Source of the DNA: Circinella minor
Lineage: Eukaryota > Mucoromycota > Mucoromycetes > Mucorales > Lichtheimiaceae
Direction of reading: 5' to 3'
NCBI GenBank assembly: GCA_016758965.1
Contig: JAEPRB010000068.1
Location: forward strand, 62,001 to 126,000
Length of the DNA: 64,000 bases
The notes beneath the pieces are model-generated. The model made no database searches. It saw only the letters and a list, made by a program, of their open reading frames with translations, and had not been told where the DNA came from. Numbering within the stretch: position 1 is the first letter of the stretch; the number at the start of each line of letters is the position of its first letter. Shown one piece after another: positions 42,190 to 54,354 of this stretch. A program made the translations under genes and the position numbers.

Positions 42190-42902
42190 ATGACGGGATC
42201 CCAACGAAAGCGATCAAGTGAACCACGAGGTATAACTCAATACTATTATTCATTTTTAATCAAGTGGTTCATCTTATATTCTTATTGAAAACGTTCAAAG
42301 TTGTTTTATTTTATAAATCCATCATCGATTTCAATTTTTTTTGTTACTTAGTAACGTATGCTTTTTTCTCTGGTTCACAAAAAAAAAATCGGATTAGGAT
42401 AAAATTGACTTTTTTTTTTCTTTTTTGACCAAGACGTTTTCCCACCCATCAACTCGGCCCAAAATGTTATATATTTTAAAAGTTAATAAAGGGGGGGAGA
42501 GAAGGGACATGGAAAACAATCTACTTGAAAATATTATCAATAAGTGTTTAATAGAAGTCTCTTTTTTTTATGTATTTTAATTCTATGTTTTCAATTTTTT
42601 TTTTTCAAGTAAAAAAAAACTTGGTGAGAATTTTTTTTCTTCTCCCCCAAAAAAAAAGAGTGATGTACATATTTTACATATGTCATAGAAAAAAAATTTG
42701 CATTTATTATTAATACAAAGGCAATAATGATAAAGAACATTGAAACCATTTGACTAAATGAAAAGCAGTTTTATGTTGTTGTCGTATCGAGGATCGGCAA
42801 ATGATATTAATTTTGGAAACACTTCACGACATTTTTTCTCATTTACAATTGTCTGGCAGGATCGAAGGAGAAAGAAAAAAAAAGGGGGGAGGCAAGAAAT
42901 AA
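42190..42902 (+). CDS. Candidate two-exon micro-gene, unknown
   Basis: An ATG at 42190 begins MTGSQRKRSSEPR and meets a GTATAA donor at 42230. Joining 42190-42229 to 42769-42902 (after AAAGCAG) keeps phase and gives about 57 residues. The second part reads RIEDRQMILILETLHDIF, then a Gly/Lys tail (GERKKKGGGKK) before a stop. The helix-like composition and basic end look protein-like, but I recognise no family. The intron would be about 540 nt, long for this genome, so middle exons may be missing. An alternative intermediate exon near 42434 is possible. It diverges from H1. Could equally be chance. Confidence 0.3.
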
Positions 42903-45900
42903 TATATACTCCCGTTTTTTATATGGCATCTCCATTATTGCTTCGTACTCTTCTGATAACAAAGCAACACATGTTGTTGATCATCGCATTAACTCTAAAA
43001 TGACCACATTAAGAAACTACATTTTTGGGCCTGTATCTTGCCATCATCTAACCGGTCTGTTAAGTTATCGTATAAATCAAACACAAAAAAAAATTAAAGA
43101 TTCTAGATCCCACAGTAAGCAATTCATATGGAATGCTTTTCAATCTAGTCTTCATACTATAAAATCAGTAATGGTGCGAGTGAATGTAGAAGCACAAATG
43201 ATCCTCACATTCTGTGATATATAATAAAGTTTTATTGACATGATTATTATTATCGCAATCATTTACAATATTATAGGTTATGATAAGTAAATCTGATAAC
43301 ATATTGCTACTAGTGCAGATGTTTGTTTCCATAGATACGCTCGTAGACGATATTCAATACGGACTAACCTGGTAGCATTTTTGTTAAACTAAATGTTACG
43401 GTTATGTGCCATAGGCAAACAATGCATTATTATTTGCGCAATGCTAATTTCCTCAGCAATACGTATCATGAAAAACCATTTCATCAATAAAAAGATCAAT
43501 TTCAATTTGTTTTCTTTATGAGTCTGTGGCAATAAATAGAAATATCGGGAAAGCTTACTGACAATTTTCATTTAACAATAAACATCTTTTTTATTACTAT
43601 TACTACTGTACAACTGTCACAGGATGTCAATCTCTTCTACACATCATACACAAAGCTTATACTGTATGTAGGTGTCCTTTCACTATGTTAAGAGTATATA
43701 TATATCAAGATTATAGTTGCAAACTAGCACATGTACTAGAGTGTATATTAATAAGCAAACAAAAAAACAGATGTTCGTAGTATATATACATTATCTCGAT
43801 TAACTCGTTTCGTGTAGTTGCCTCTCTACACCTTCACATGTTTTTTTTTTTTTTGGAAGTTATAATTTACTCTTCTTGTTTCTCATTTGTTCTTAATTTT
43901 ATTCGCTTGTTAGTCTTGCTCCTCTAACCAAATGTATACAAAACAAAATAACTGTCTACATACTGACTTACATAACATAAATAGCCAGTCTTCACTTATA
44001 GGCTGAAACTAATTCAAAAGATGTACTATAAGTACTTTAAATGAGCTATACATTTAACACAGACCGTTTTCTCTAATCATACTGCGAGACATTGAGGGCG
44101 GGATATCCATTGAAAATGAAGTTTTACGTAAGAAGAAGCAAAAAGCTAGTTGCCAAAGAAATAATTCAAATCATTTTAAAGAAAAGTTAGTATGTGTGAG
44201 CATTCTTTAACAACGGCTGAAATACTTGTACATCATTAACCATAAATATCATTAGTATATATATACATATAATGTTAACTATGTAGTCGTAACGTATGGC
44301 AGAAAATCATATATCTCGCATTTTATTCGGATCCCGTGTATGAATAATGATTTGATTTTCGGTGCTTTTTTATAATGATATAAATAAATGGGTTGATGTA
44401 CGACCCACACGGCTATAGATCAACATACTACAGAATCTAGAGAAAATAAGAATAAACTATTGAATGTGCTACAGCTTTTGAACACAACCTTTTTGGTGGA
44501 ATCAAATAGAAACTAAAGCGTGTTGACATGAAATTTAAAACAATAGGTCACAAAAAAAAATATTCACGGTGATTATTAAAAATTATATTTATGATTTACT
44601 TATTATATCTTTTGTAGGTATTATATAGACAAGAGAATTTCAAAAGAAAAGATTAAAAAATTAAAAAATAAGATGTCAAATATATATTAATATTTAACCA
44701 GCAATAAGCAAAGTATAGTTTTAGTGTGTCGGTAAAGTTGAATTTTTGAATAGGATACCTATTTTAATACAAGGAGGAATGGACCAGGTCTCCATCCTCG
44801 ATATTCCGCTCACTGAGAAAGAAGAATAAGCAGTTGTATAGATAGGCTGTTTGAGCACAAGTCTAACTTTCAGTTTATTATAACTTTTCAATGAATTTGA
44901 TAGCTACATAATGGTGATTAAGTATCGTATTACTGGTATTTTTACGTAGCTATTATTTCAGGAAATATATCATAATGACAACATTAAAAAAAAATAAGAG
45001 ATGCCGGTTATACCTCGTACGTAAATAGAATTTACGCTCAATATGTATGGCTAGCAAAATCGATATAGATGCTGATTTTGACACTGGCGAATTTTCAAAT
45101 GTCCTCGATGTTCGAAATACTAAGCTGATAAGGCGGATGGTGTAAATTAACAAACATAATAGAATTGAAGGCTGTTGTATCAGCTTTGAGATGCGCACGA
45201 AGTGATACATGTGTACTTCAAAGAATTTTAAACGCTATTTACTCTGACTAAGAATGTGAAAAATCTTTCAGAACCAATGACATCCAGAAGCATATTTTTC
45301 TCTATTTTATTTTGTCTCGCCAAAGTTCTTATATATCACTACTCTCAAGTATTTAGCGAAACGTACGGTAGTAAGGATTGAGAATCACAAACTCCAAATG
45401 ACACACAAACAGATACAGTAAAGCCCCGCTTTTTGCACCCTCGATTTTTGCACACACCCTCATTTTGCACACCTTTTGGTCACAATCCCATTTTGATTTT
45501 ACTATGTTTTCAACCCACTTTTTGCACACCCCCGGTTTTTGCACTACTTTCGAGCCAAATCCCACCTGTGCAAAAAACAGGGTTCAACTGTAGCCATTTG
45601 ACTCGTGCTGCAGACACCACAGTATTATACAAAAACAATATCGTAAATATTTGGGTAAGCATTTGTTAATTACTATCGTTGTTATTATTAGCAGTTTTTT
45701 CCAAAATATTTTTTACTCATATAATACAGCCCGTCATATACCATACGTAGCGGTCTTTTTTTATTGCTGTTATTCTCTAACAGCCGGATGTCGGATACTA
45801 CTATCTTCCTCCAAAACACGTCGCCTTAACTTATAAAAAAGAATATCTCGGTTCAGCCGAAGTAAATAGATTAATATACACTTCTTCCCTGAAAACAATA

Positions 45901-46150
45901 TATTGTGCTGTTTTATGTGCGTTTTAATATGATTATTTTATTGTTTGCAAACATTACAAAGAAAAAAATCAAAGCTTTTTAGCTCCTATATAGAACATAC
46001 GTATACAATACGTAAAGTAATAGTGGTGATGAGAAATGAAAGAAAATGTTTCTTTTTTCTAAGTGACACGGAATGAGGGGAACAAAACAGAAAATTGATA
46101 TATATAAAATCTAGAAACAATTGAAAAATGATGGTAACGGTACTAATGAT
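42903..46150. other. Gene-poor spacer with a MITE
   Basis: Apart from the inverted-repeat element at 45416-45590, only short frames without family resemblance are seen (for example 43000-43224 plus strand, 44953-45210 minus strand). The hexamer TACGTA recurs in the spacer. Confidence 0.5.
45416..45590. mobile_element. MITE of pogo/Tc1-mariner type
   Basis: A 175-bp element with 23-bp terminal inverted repeats (45416-45438 and 45568-45590) that match at 18 of 23 positions, flanked on both sides by TA, the target duplication of Tc1/mariner-pogo elements. The ends read CAGT..A.CCC, as in fungal and animal pogo-like elements (family knowledge). Internally TTTTGCAC occurs five times in the same direction (about 45430, 45445, 45463, 45519, 45536) and once inverted within the right end. 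There is no transposase, so it is non-autonomous. It is markedly more C-rich than the spacer around it. Confidence 0.85.
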
Positions 46151-47901
46151 TTAGGAAGAAGAAGCATAATCTTTAGTGGAATAATATTCAGGATATTTCT
46201 TGATAAGCTCTTGTAATTCTTGTTTTTGAGCAACAAGATTGGGTGTAAGCTCATCATAAACATCAGAAAACATTTGATTTAAGTCAGGTTTCTTGCGTTT
46301 TTCAGCTGCATTAAAACTCTTCATTAATGATGACCGCACTTCTTTACGCCATTGATCCTCTTCATCTTGATTCCACCATTGCTTATGTTCAAGGTAACGG
46401 CGAAAACGTGTTACTGGATTATCAAATTGTGCGCGCTCCTCTACTTCGTTACGATCACGATACTTTGTTGAATCGTCGGATGTACTATGGTGCCCAATAC
46501 GGTATGTCATTGCTTCAATCAAGACAGGTTTATTTTCTTCGATGGCTATCTCACGTGCTGCTTTGGTAGCATTGTATACAGCCCAGATATCATTACCATC
46601 CACACGGATTGTATCAATACCATATCCAATACCACGGCTGGCAATACCATCGCCCTTATATTGCTCGCTACTAGGTGTCGAAATTGCGTAACCATTGTTT
46701 CGGCTTTGGATAAAAAACATGAATTTTGTAAATTAGCATATCGCAAAAAAAAATTATCATCTAGATCTGAATATATATATCACAATAACAAAAAGACTTA
46801 TATCTACACACAAATCCGAAAACTTACCACATAAAAATAACTGGACATTTCAAAGTTGCAGCCATATTCAAACCAGCATGAAAATCGCCTTCAGAAGCTG
46901 CTCCTTCACCAAAGAAACAGATCGTACATGCCCGACTATTGGATAATTTTAATGCATAAGCGGCACCAGTTGCTTGAGGAATTTGTGTACCCAAGGGTGA
47001 TGATATGGTTTGGAAGTTGAGTTTTTTGGAACCATAATGAATAGGCATTTGTCGACCTTTGCCATAATCCATATCATTACTGAAACATTGATTCATCATT
47101 TCGTCCATGGTAAAACCTCGATATAATAGCATGAATGCTTCACGGTACTATATAACGTAGTTAGATATAATAACGCAGTCCAATTTTTTTATTGGTTAAA
47201 CAAAGAGAGGTTAGATTGGTAAGGTTGCATATACTCATTCCACACATATCCATCCCCCTTGTATCTCCTCTATCTCCTTAAATATATCTTCCTCCGCTCC
47301 TCGAATATGCATATAAATATTTTCATTTATATAAAACAATCTTTCGCACAATTCTCTTGTTTTTTCTTTTCTCTTTTTTTCTTTTACCTGACCAAATACA
47401 ACGTCATCATTTTCTAATGCTGCAGCACTACCGATCATTGCTTCTTCACCATAATGAGTCATATAAAAACTGATACGACCTTGTCGTTGAGCTTCATAAA
47501 GAATCCCGTCAATAACATGGAGTTGAACCATCTTTTTATAACAATAAAGAGCTTCTTCTTTTGACATTTGTGGTTCATGCGCTTTATCTAATATTTGACC
47601 TGTATGATCCATCACACGATATGCTTTCAAAGGTGCCGTGCTTTCAATAATCTTCATATCTGTTGTAAATCGGTCTTCATTGGACCAATTTGGCAATCCT
47701 TTTTTTTCAATCAACTTTGCTTTGGCAGCTGCGTTGCTCGTCTATATGATCGCCAAAAAAAAAGATGTTGAGCTTTTTGATAGAAAAAAAATAACATGAC
47801 TGATTTCTTCTTTTACTTACGCGAATTGTGGTATGTAAACATTGTTTTCGTAGAGTATTTTGGGTATATAACGAAAGAATTTTGGTTGTATTACGCAACA
47901 T
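46151..47901 (-). CDS. Branched-chain 2-oxoacid dehydrogenase E1 alpha
   Basis: Thiamine-diphosphate-dependent alpha subunit of the mitochondrial complex that decarboxylates Leu, Ile and Val keto acids. Four exons on the minus strand: 47821-47901, 47388-47741, 46828-47147 and 46151-46703, about 435 residues. The first exon codes exactly the basic, hydroxylated presequence ([15 protein letters not shown]...). Landmarks: [15 protein letters not shown], the [12 protein letters not shown] substrate region, the ThDP/Mg motif beginning [15 protein letters not shown] and ending [10 protein letters not shown], and the phosphorylation loop [16 protein letters not shown] holding the serine that is controlled by a kinase in animals. 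GHHSTSDDS separates it from pyruvate dehydrogenase E1 alpha. The mitochondrial location is inferred from exon 1. Confidence 0.96.
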
Positions 47902-50900
47902 AATAAAAAGAGATATAAAAAGCTGTAGGCGAAGAAGGAAAAGAAGAAAAAGAAGGAAGGAAGAGTGAAGTAAAAAGGAGATGAAAAGAAAAAAAAAAGT
48001 TCGATGTATGGCAGATTGAGTGGAATTGAGCGTGTGAAAAATTGGATATAGGCGTTAAATCAGGATACTTGTGCGATTGGTGAAATTTTGAAGGGCGACA
48101 TTGCTTTGATAGCTTGTTTGTGTAACTCGGTATATACCATTTTAAGGTATCACAATCTATAAACCGCAACAAACTATCCCACGCTCTCGTTCATCCAGAA
48201 AACTTGTATCTTGATACCTTGGAATTTTTGTTTAGTTTTGTTATTCAAATATATTCTAACATCTTTTAACAACAAAATAGAAAGTGAGTTTTTTTTACAT
48301 TGGAAGACAAAAGTAGTAGCGAGCCACTCTTTTGATTTGGTTTTTCACTTTTAAGAATTTGAAGAGTATAGCGGCGGACCACAACAACAAACAAAAACAA
48401 TCTCCATCATTCACGGCCAATTACCACAACACTATTGTGAATTTTTTTTTTGTGAACAGTAATGTTAAAATAATATAATTTTACTGCACCAGAAAACTAT
48501 ATCCTTTTGACTACGTACTACAAAAGAATCCTGTATTATGCATGTTGTACGCATATATGTTCAACAAGAAAAAAAAATAAGCTGGTACGTAATCAAGAAA
48601 GAGATTGTGTTGACTACAAAAAATTACACAATAGCTGCCATGTAAATACATAATATGACAGTATTGATACATAAGAACAGAAACTTGATAGCACAAACAA
48701 TTATTACAAAAGCTCATGCAGTATCCTTGTAACAAAAAAATTAGTAATCGGTTAGCAAGATTTAAATTAATTATAATGTTATGGTTGCCTTCGTAGCCAT
48801 AACCATATAATTTGACTTTCGTGGTTTATCTATATATATACATATATATTATGTTGTATAAAATAAACATCATACGTAAATACTAATAAAGTTTACAAAT
48901 TGTTAACATTGGTTACTTACATAGTAATAATAACTTCGGTGGTACGTATAAGTACTATTTATCAGAATATGAGCAGGATGACGGACAAAACCTAATGCTC
49001 TATTTATATATGTGTACAGCAATATGTGTAGTACGTAGATCTTTTCCACCTTATTTTCTGTAGCATGGTATATTGTACATGTTCTTGTTTTGTTTTTGCT
49101 TTACAGTACAGAATTATATTAATGCTATAATACGTAAGCTGCTGAATAATGAAAATACCTGTTTGATTTTAAAAGGCAATTACTAATTGTATCATAGCTT
49201 GTCATGTGTATATTCCTAAATTGAATGTTTCTTTGACGAGCTCAAATATTTTGCGTTGAGATTTTTTGTGATTATCTATAACACCCTTACATATCCACAG
49301 CCCTTGAGGACTTTTGGATTGGTGTCTAAATCATATGAATTGAACTGGTAGTAAAATACGTAAAGTAAAAAATATTTTCATAACATTGTATAGCTTTATT
49401 AATGAATAAATATCAAAAGAATGTTCTATAGTTCTTTTCTTAAGTTACCAATGGTGTCTTAAGACTAAACTGGTTATTCATTAATACGTTCACTTTATAA
49501 TGTGGTTGGGAGTGCTAATGTGTGGTAAAGCTTTCTCTTAATATTTCCATTCTACAGTTATTACCATAAAAAAACACGATAATCAATCACCTACAAGCAA
49601 TCCCACTGTCGTTGTAAAAGGAGGTTTGACTGTTTTTGTGGATACGAAAGAACGAACGGTTGAGAAGAAAAAGTAAAAAAGTAAAAAATGTGTGTACTTG
49701 AAGAAAGAAAGGTGCTTGTTTTAGATGCTCCTTTATCAGACTTCTTTGGCAGGACATATTCAACTAACAGTAATTGTAAAGTTTGTAATATTTTCAGAGA
49801 TATCATATTAAACCAAAACTCATAAGCGTAGAATTTACTTGTGGAAAAAGCGAGATAGATTTATCCCCATTGTGCTGTGAGACAGGTTGCTAGGTTAACT
49901 CCACTGATGGATGATATATCAGCAGTAGTTGAAGTCGGTACGAAAAAAAAATATTTCGTTCAGATAATTAGCGGTTTATTGGTTCATACCTTTCTTGGCT
50001 TCCATTTTACCTAAGTTTTTAAAAAACGTGATAGTCAAAGTTTTCCCAGAGAATCATAACGTACCGATATTCGCTACGTACTATTTTTTTTTTACTATTA
50101 AAAACACCATGGTTTTAATACGTACTACTATTATCATTGGTACTAGCAATGTTTATACTTTGTATGGTATTAAATTTCCTCAGATAAATATAACAGTATA
50201 TACTGTTTTCAGTTAGAAATAATTAATTTATTTAAATAATCTGACTGGTTCTTAGCTCGACACATTTATGTTCGAGCAAATCTGCATTCATGCTACGTAC
50301 GTCATATTCCATTTTTGTGGAATAGGAAACCCAGTTTAATGCCAATGGAAGTCGTGTTTGCTGTACTTGCTATTATTAGTATAACTACCCAATATAGGTA
50401 TCTTAAATAAGCTTTTCTTCCGTATCATTCTACTTTAAAAATCTTTACCCTTTTAATAACCAAGTAAATGACTTAATGTCGCTTCTATTTCTCTTCTGTG
50501 AGTTCGGATGTAATATCTCTGAACATACGTAAGATGTTCCATATTATATTTTCTTTATTTATAACTTGATTCAAATACAATTAGGTATGGTAGTATGTAT
50601 GTTAACTATTTTTTATATTTTTATTACGAAATATTGCAGCCACACACTGAGCGTTTTAATAAGTACATACATAGCGTCTATAATAAAACAAGACATAAAC
50701 ATAAGAGTTATCTTATGTATTATATATAATCGTATATAGCTCAAAATAACAGGCAAAACAAAAAGTTTCGAGATTTGAACCATTGGTAGCGCCAGACTTC
50801 GAATTCCTCAGATGTTAATACTTTTTGTTAATATGGTTGAGATGCACTTGCAGTTCTCAATCTGGTATTGTAATATGTTCTATGGGAAATATTTGGAAAA

Positions 50901-53307
50901 TTGACCAACTCCAAACTCCACGTATCTCGATTCCACATTCCATACACATCAAACGTAAATCAACTTTACGAAGTGTGGTTACTCTGCGTTGTGGAATGTT
51001 GCTGGAATTGTGCTATCCCTAGAATCACAATTTACGCATCAGAAATTATCAGTGTAATAATTCTCAATCTTCGTCATGTATCCATCCATCAACCGTCATT
51101 TACTGGTGAACTGGGATTCGTGTATACATCACGAACCAAGCTATCATCGATTTCTTTTAATTACTATAGATGCTTTCAAATCTTGACAATGTATGAATAT
51201 TGAATAGTAGATATCCCTTTACAGACCTATTACAATGTGCATAAATTTCACTCTATCATCATTGGACAGGAATTAAATGCACACCCAAGTTCTACGTACT
51301 ATATAACATCAGTACCTAATAGGATATACAGTATTATACTTACCCATGCGAATGTAACGACCATCCTACTACGTAAGGCGTTGCTTTTCTCAATGATGTC
51401 CAAATAGCAATACATACAGTATTTGACGTGATGTTCTTGAACTTTTGGTCTTTGCAAATTTTCAATATACTGTATATATATATAACAGAGAGGGAGGAAG
51501 AGAGAGAAATGTTAAACAAATATATCTAATATGAACAAAAAACTAATGAAATTGCTAAATATACCTTTCAATAATCGTCATCACATCTTTACAATACAGT
51601 ATCCTCATTTGAAACTTTTTTGCTTACGTAGCTTACGTTAGATTACATTAAGAAGATTGTGGTTGGTAGTTGTGGCACATTTAATGGTGTCAGTCACTGG
51701 ACTGTATTCAATTATATCACACGCGTGTCAATAACATTACATTTATGTGCAGTCTAATATGTGAATGCTGCAAACGAGTAATAAGAGCTTTCCATCCTAG
51801 TATAAAAAAGAGCACCATTAACTTAATACAGTTAATTTCTTGTAAAACCCCCAATGTTAGTAATAGTGATATCTTTATTAGATTTATTAGTAAAAATAGC
51901 TACCATCAATGATTAAGTATAGCCCAAATCATTGAAAATAAATAATTATCTTCGAAAATTTGGGAAAAGTGTTATCATAGATATATAATTTGTTGGCATG
52001 CATTACATAGTCGATTAATCAATGTAAATGTAAAAATAAGGTATAGCAAGGCATCTATAATTTTAGACTCGAATATAGATAAGTTTGTTTGAAGCCGATT
52101 GAGTGAACAACTGTACTGTAAGTAGAGATAGAGTATATTTTATCTTTTTGATCCAAATTAAAATTGAATTACTCTTCTTCTAGCATAAAATGTCGTTTTA
52201 TGTTTGCGGTACAAGTGTTCTTGCGTAAAAGCTATTGGTATTTTAATTCAACAATAAAAGTGATGATATTAATAGAAACTAACAACTGTTTAATATTTCA
52301 CTTATTGCTGATAATAAGGATATATATATAATGTCTAGCATATATATCTCGACGATAATGGTCAGAGAAAAGAATAGAAGAGAAAAGACAACTCGTTTTT
52401 TTAACTGTAACTTCATATTTCAGTTTTTAAACATTTTGTAATCTACGATAGTACTTTGATGATCAGCTAAATACATTTGACCATTTACACCGTATATTTC
52501 ATGGTGATGCGCTAAAGCCATTATAACATCCATATTAGCATATTCTTATATACTCGTAAAGTAAATAACTAGACAGTTTGTTTATATTGTACTCATTTAA
52601 GTAGTAGTATGAAGATAGCGCTTATATATAAATTATGTAAGGTTTCATAGTTGTTGTTTAAGTGTTATAGGCATAGAATTACGCATGTATCCCTGGTACA
52701 AAAAACCACTTATCATTCGGTTGAATATCTACAATAACAACCATCTTGATAGTGGAAAACCTCATTTATAATAATTTCATGAGACTAGAAGCCGTACTTT
52801 TATATAAAAACGTGAGTAATTTTTGTCTTCTAGGATGTATAGCAAATCAAAAGGCATCAACGATACGACATAATTTCATATTAAAATATTAAATACGCTG
52901 AGTCGTAATTTTAGTGGGCAATTATCTTTTAAAATGGTTGGTAGTGTCATTCCTGAAACCAATACATTTGAGCTAGAAATTTCAATCGTTACTTTGTCGT
53001 GTGTTTTCCTTAGTTTTCCTTTAAAATCCCGATTAATTCATAGGGTGTAATCTAACTAAAGGATTGTGGGTTGGTGTGAAAAAGCTACACCACGTGGGGT
53101 TATAAGGAATGTGGTTTGTATAATGCGGGTTGATCAATATTTATTTTATCAACATCATAAATGATGCATTGTTTTCAGCTCTCCTTTTTATATGAGTATG
53201 ACTTTCTTTTATATATATCAGTTTGATCAGAGCTATTTTTTTGTATAAAATAAGCGTATCTAGTATATCATTGAAGCAACAAATACTACATAAAAAAAGT
53301 TTTCAAT
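47902..53307. other. Largest gene desert of the window (5.4 kb)
   Basis: No gene can be supported on either strand. The first 300 bases are the promoter side of the E1-alpha gene. The segment around 50820-51200 is less AT-biased and open in two plus-strand frames but matches nothing known. TACGTA is again very common (about 14 copies between 48.5 and 51.7 kb). The region may hold eroded mobile DNA. Confidence 0.5.
53244..53251 (+). promoter_or_regulatory. Probable TATA box of the small membrane protein
   Basis: TATAAAAT lies about 60 bases before the start codon at 53308. Confidence 0.45.
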
Positions 53308-53916
53308 ATGGATCATTACAATAAAAAGAACAAGCAGTCGGATCCGGAAGCCGACAGCGCTCTTTTGTGCACCGCGGAAATAAAATACGATAGCAAGATT
53401 AATATTGGCGGCGCTAAAGCTACTATTATTACACCTCCTCCAGTTGCTGGAAAAAGTAATGCTAGTACCTTTTCAAGTAATAATAATGATGCTAGTATCA
53501 AGAAGAAGAACCATGAAAATATCGACGATGATAGTTACTATGACGATGATGAAGAAAATGTTATTAGCCGTGGTATATTTGAAAAGTGTTGCTTTTTTAT
53601 TGGGTTTCTATTTCCACTTGCATGGTTTATTGGTAGCAGTGATTGTTTTGGATGTCGTGATTCAGCTGGACAAGATGCCTTGCTATGGAAAAAGCGGTGT
53701 CGAATTGCGGCGACCCTGGCTTTACTGGTTGTTATTGTGACGGTTGCTGTGGTGATGATTGTGAATCCATCCATGTTCGGTTTAAGATCTGGCAACTCAT
53801 CGGGAACACAGACATCGTCAAGTTCTGATAATGCGATCCGACCGGGAGTACCATTAAATGGCACAAACACATGGGGTGACACGATAGCAGGTGTCCGACC
53901 ATCGTCGTCTCAATAG
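53308..53916 (+). CDS. Small fungal membrane protein, function unknown
   Basis: A single exon of 202 residues. An acidic, Asn/Ser-rich N-terminal half with an Asp run (about 73-82) precedes a hydrophobic hairpin at about 94-110 (FFIGFLFPLAWFIGS). Then come a short Cys-containing loop, a basic WKKRCR cluster and a clear membrane helix at about 132-152. The tail is Ser/Thr/Gly-rich. The arrangement of a GF.FPL.WFIG segment followed by a WKKRCRI-helix resembles conserved fungal Ser-rich membrane proteins of unknown role; that resemblance is from memory of the pattern, not a search. The basic cluster before the helix suggests a cytosolic N-terminus. A TATA box lies at a normal distance. Confidence 0.75.
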   Translation: MDHYNKKNKQSDPEADSALLCTAEIKYDSKINIGGAKATIITPPPVAGKSNASTFSSNNNDASIKKKNHENIDDDSYYDDDEENVISRGIFEKCCFFIGFLFPLAWFIGSSDCFGCRDSAGQDALLWKKRCRIAATLALLVVIVTVAVVMIVNPSMFGLRSGNSSGTQTSSSSDNAIRPGVPLNGTNTWGDTIAGVRPSSSQ

Positions 53917-54354
53917 AAGGGAAAGTAAAAAAAAGGAAAATGCATTCATTCGGATAAAGGTTTTGATTAGATTTGCCACGGTAAAATCATTTTCCCAGGG
54001 GAAATTGTGTTTTATGTATAGAAGTTCATCGTGTGTGTGTGTGTGTACGAAGTTTTATTATTATCAATTTATTATTTCTTATGTGAAGTTATTTTTTTTT
54101 TTTTTTGAATTTTAGTTTCTCTTTTTTTCCTTTACTCAAACCAATAACTTGTCTTTTATATTAAAAAAAACACAAAAAAAAAATAGTTTCCGTAATACTT
54201 CTGTGCAAAAGGAATAACTATTTCACCGCTCCACAGATAAACAACTTTAAACTACCCCTCTTGTCTCTTTTTTCTCTTCGTTTCTCTCTCTTTTTTTTTC
54301 TTACCCTTTATATTACACTATTATATAAAAGAGAACCAAAAAGAAAGGAGCCGC
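53917..54354. other. Spacer with GT microsatellite and Zn-cluster promoter
   Basis: Contains a GT repeat at about 54031-54046, poly-T and poly-A tracts and the promoter of the Zn2Cys6 gene. No gene seen. Confidence 0.7.
54323..54330 (+). promoter_or_regulatory. TATA-like box before the Zn2Cys6 gene
   Basis: ATATAAAA at 54323-54330 (TATAAAA from 54324) lies only about 25 bases before the ATG at 54355. This would give a very short leader if it is the real TATA box; an upstream promoter is equally possible. Confidence 0.3.

Noticed and set aside
50760..50830. Possible tRNA on the minus strand (GGTTCAAATC at about 50772)
   Set aside because: A T-arm-like word and T run are present, but no D-arm, anticodon arm or acceptor stem can be drawn.
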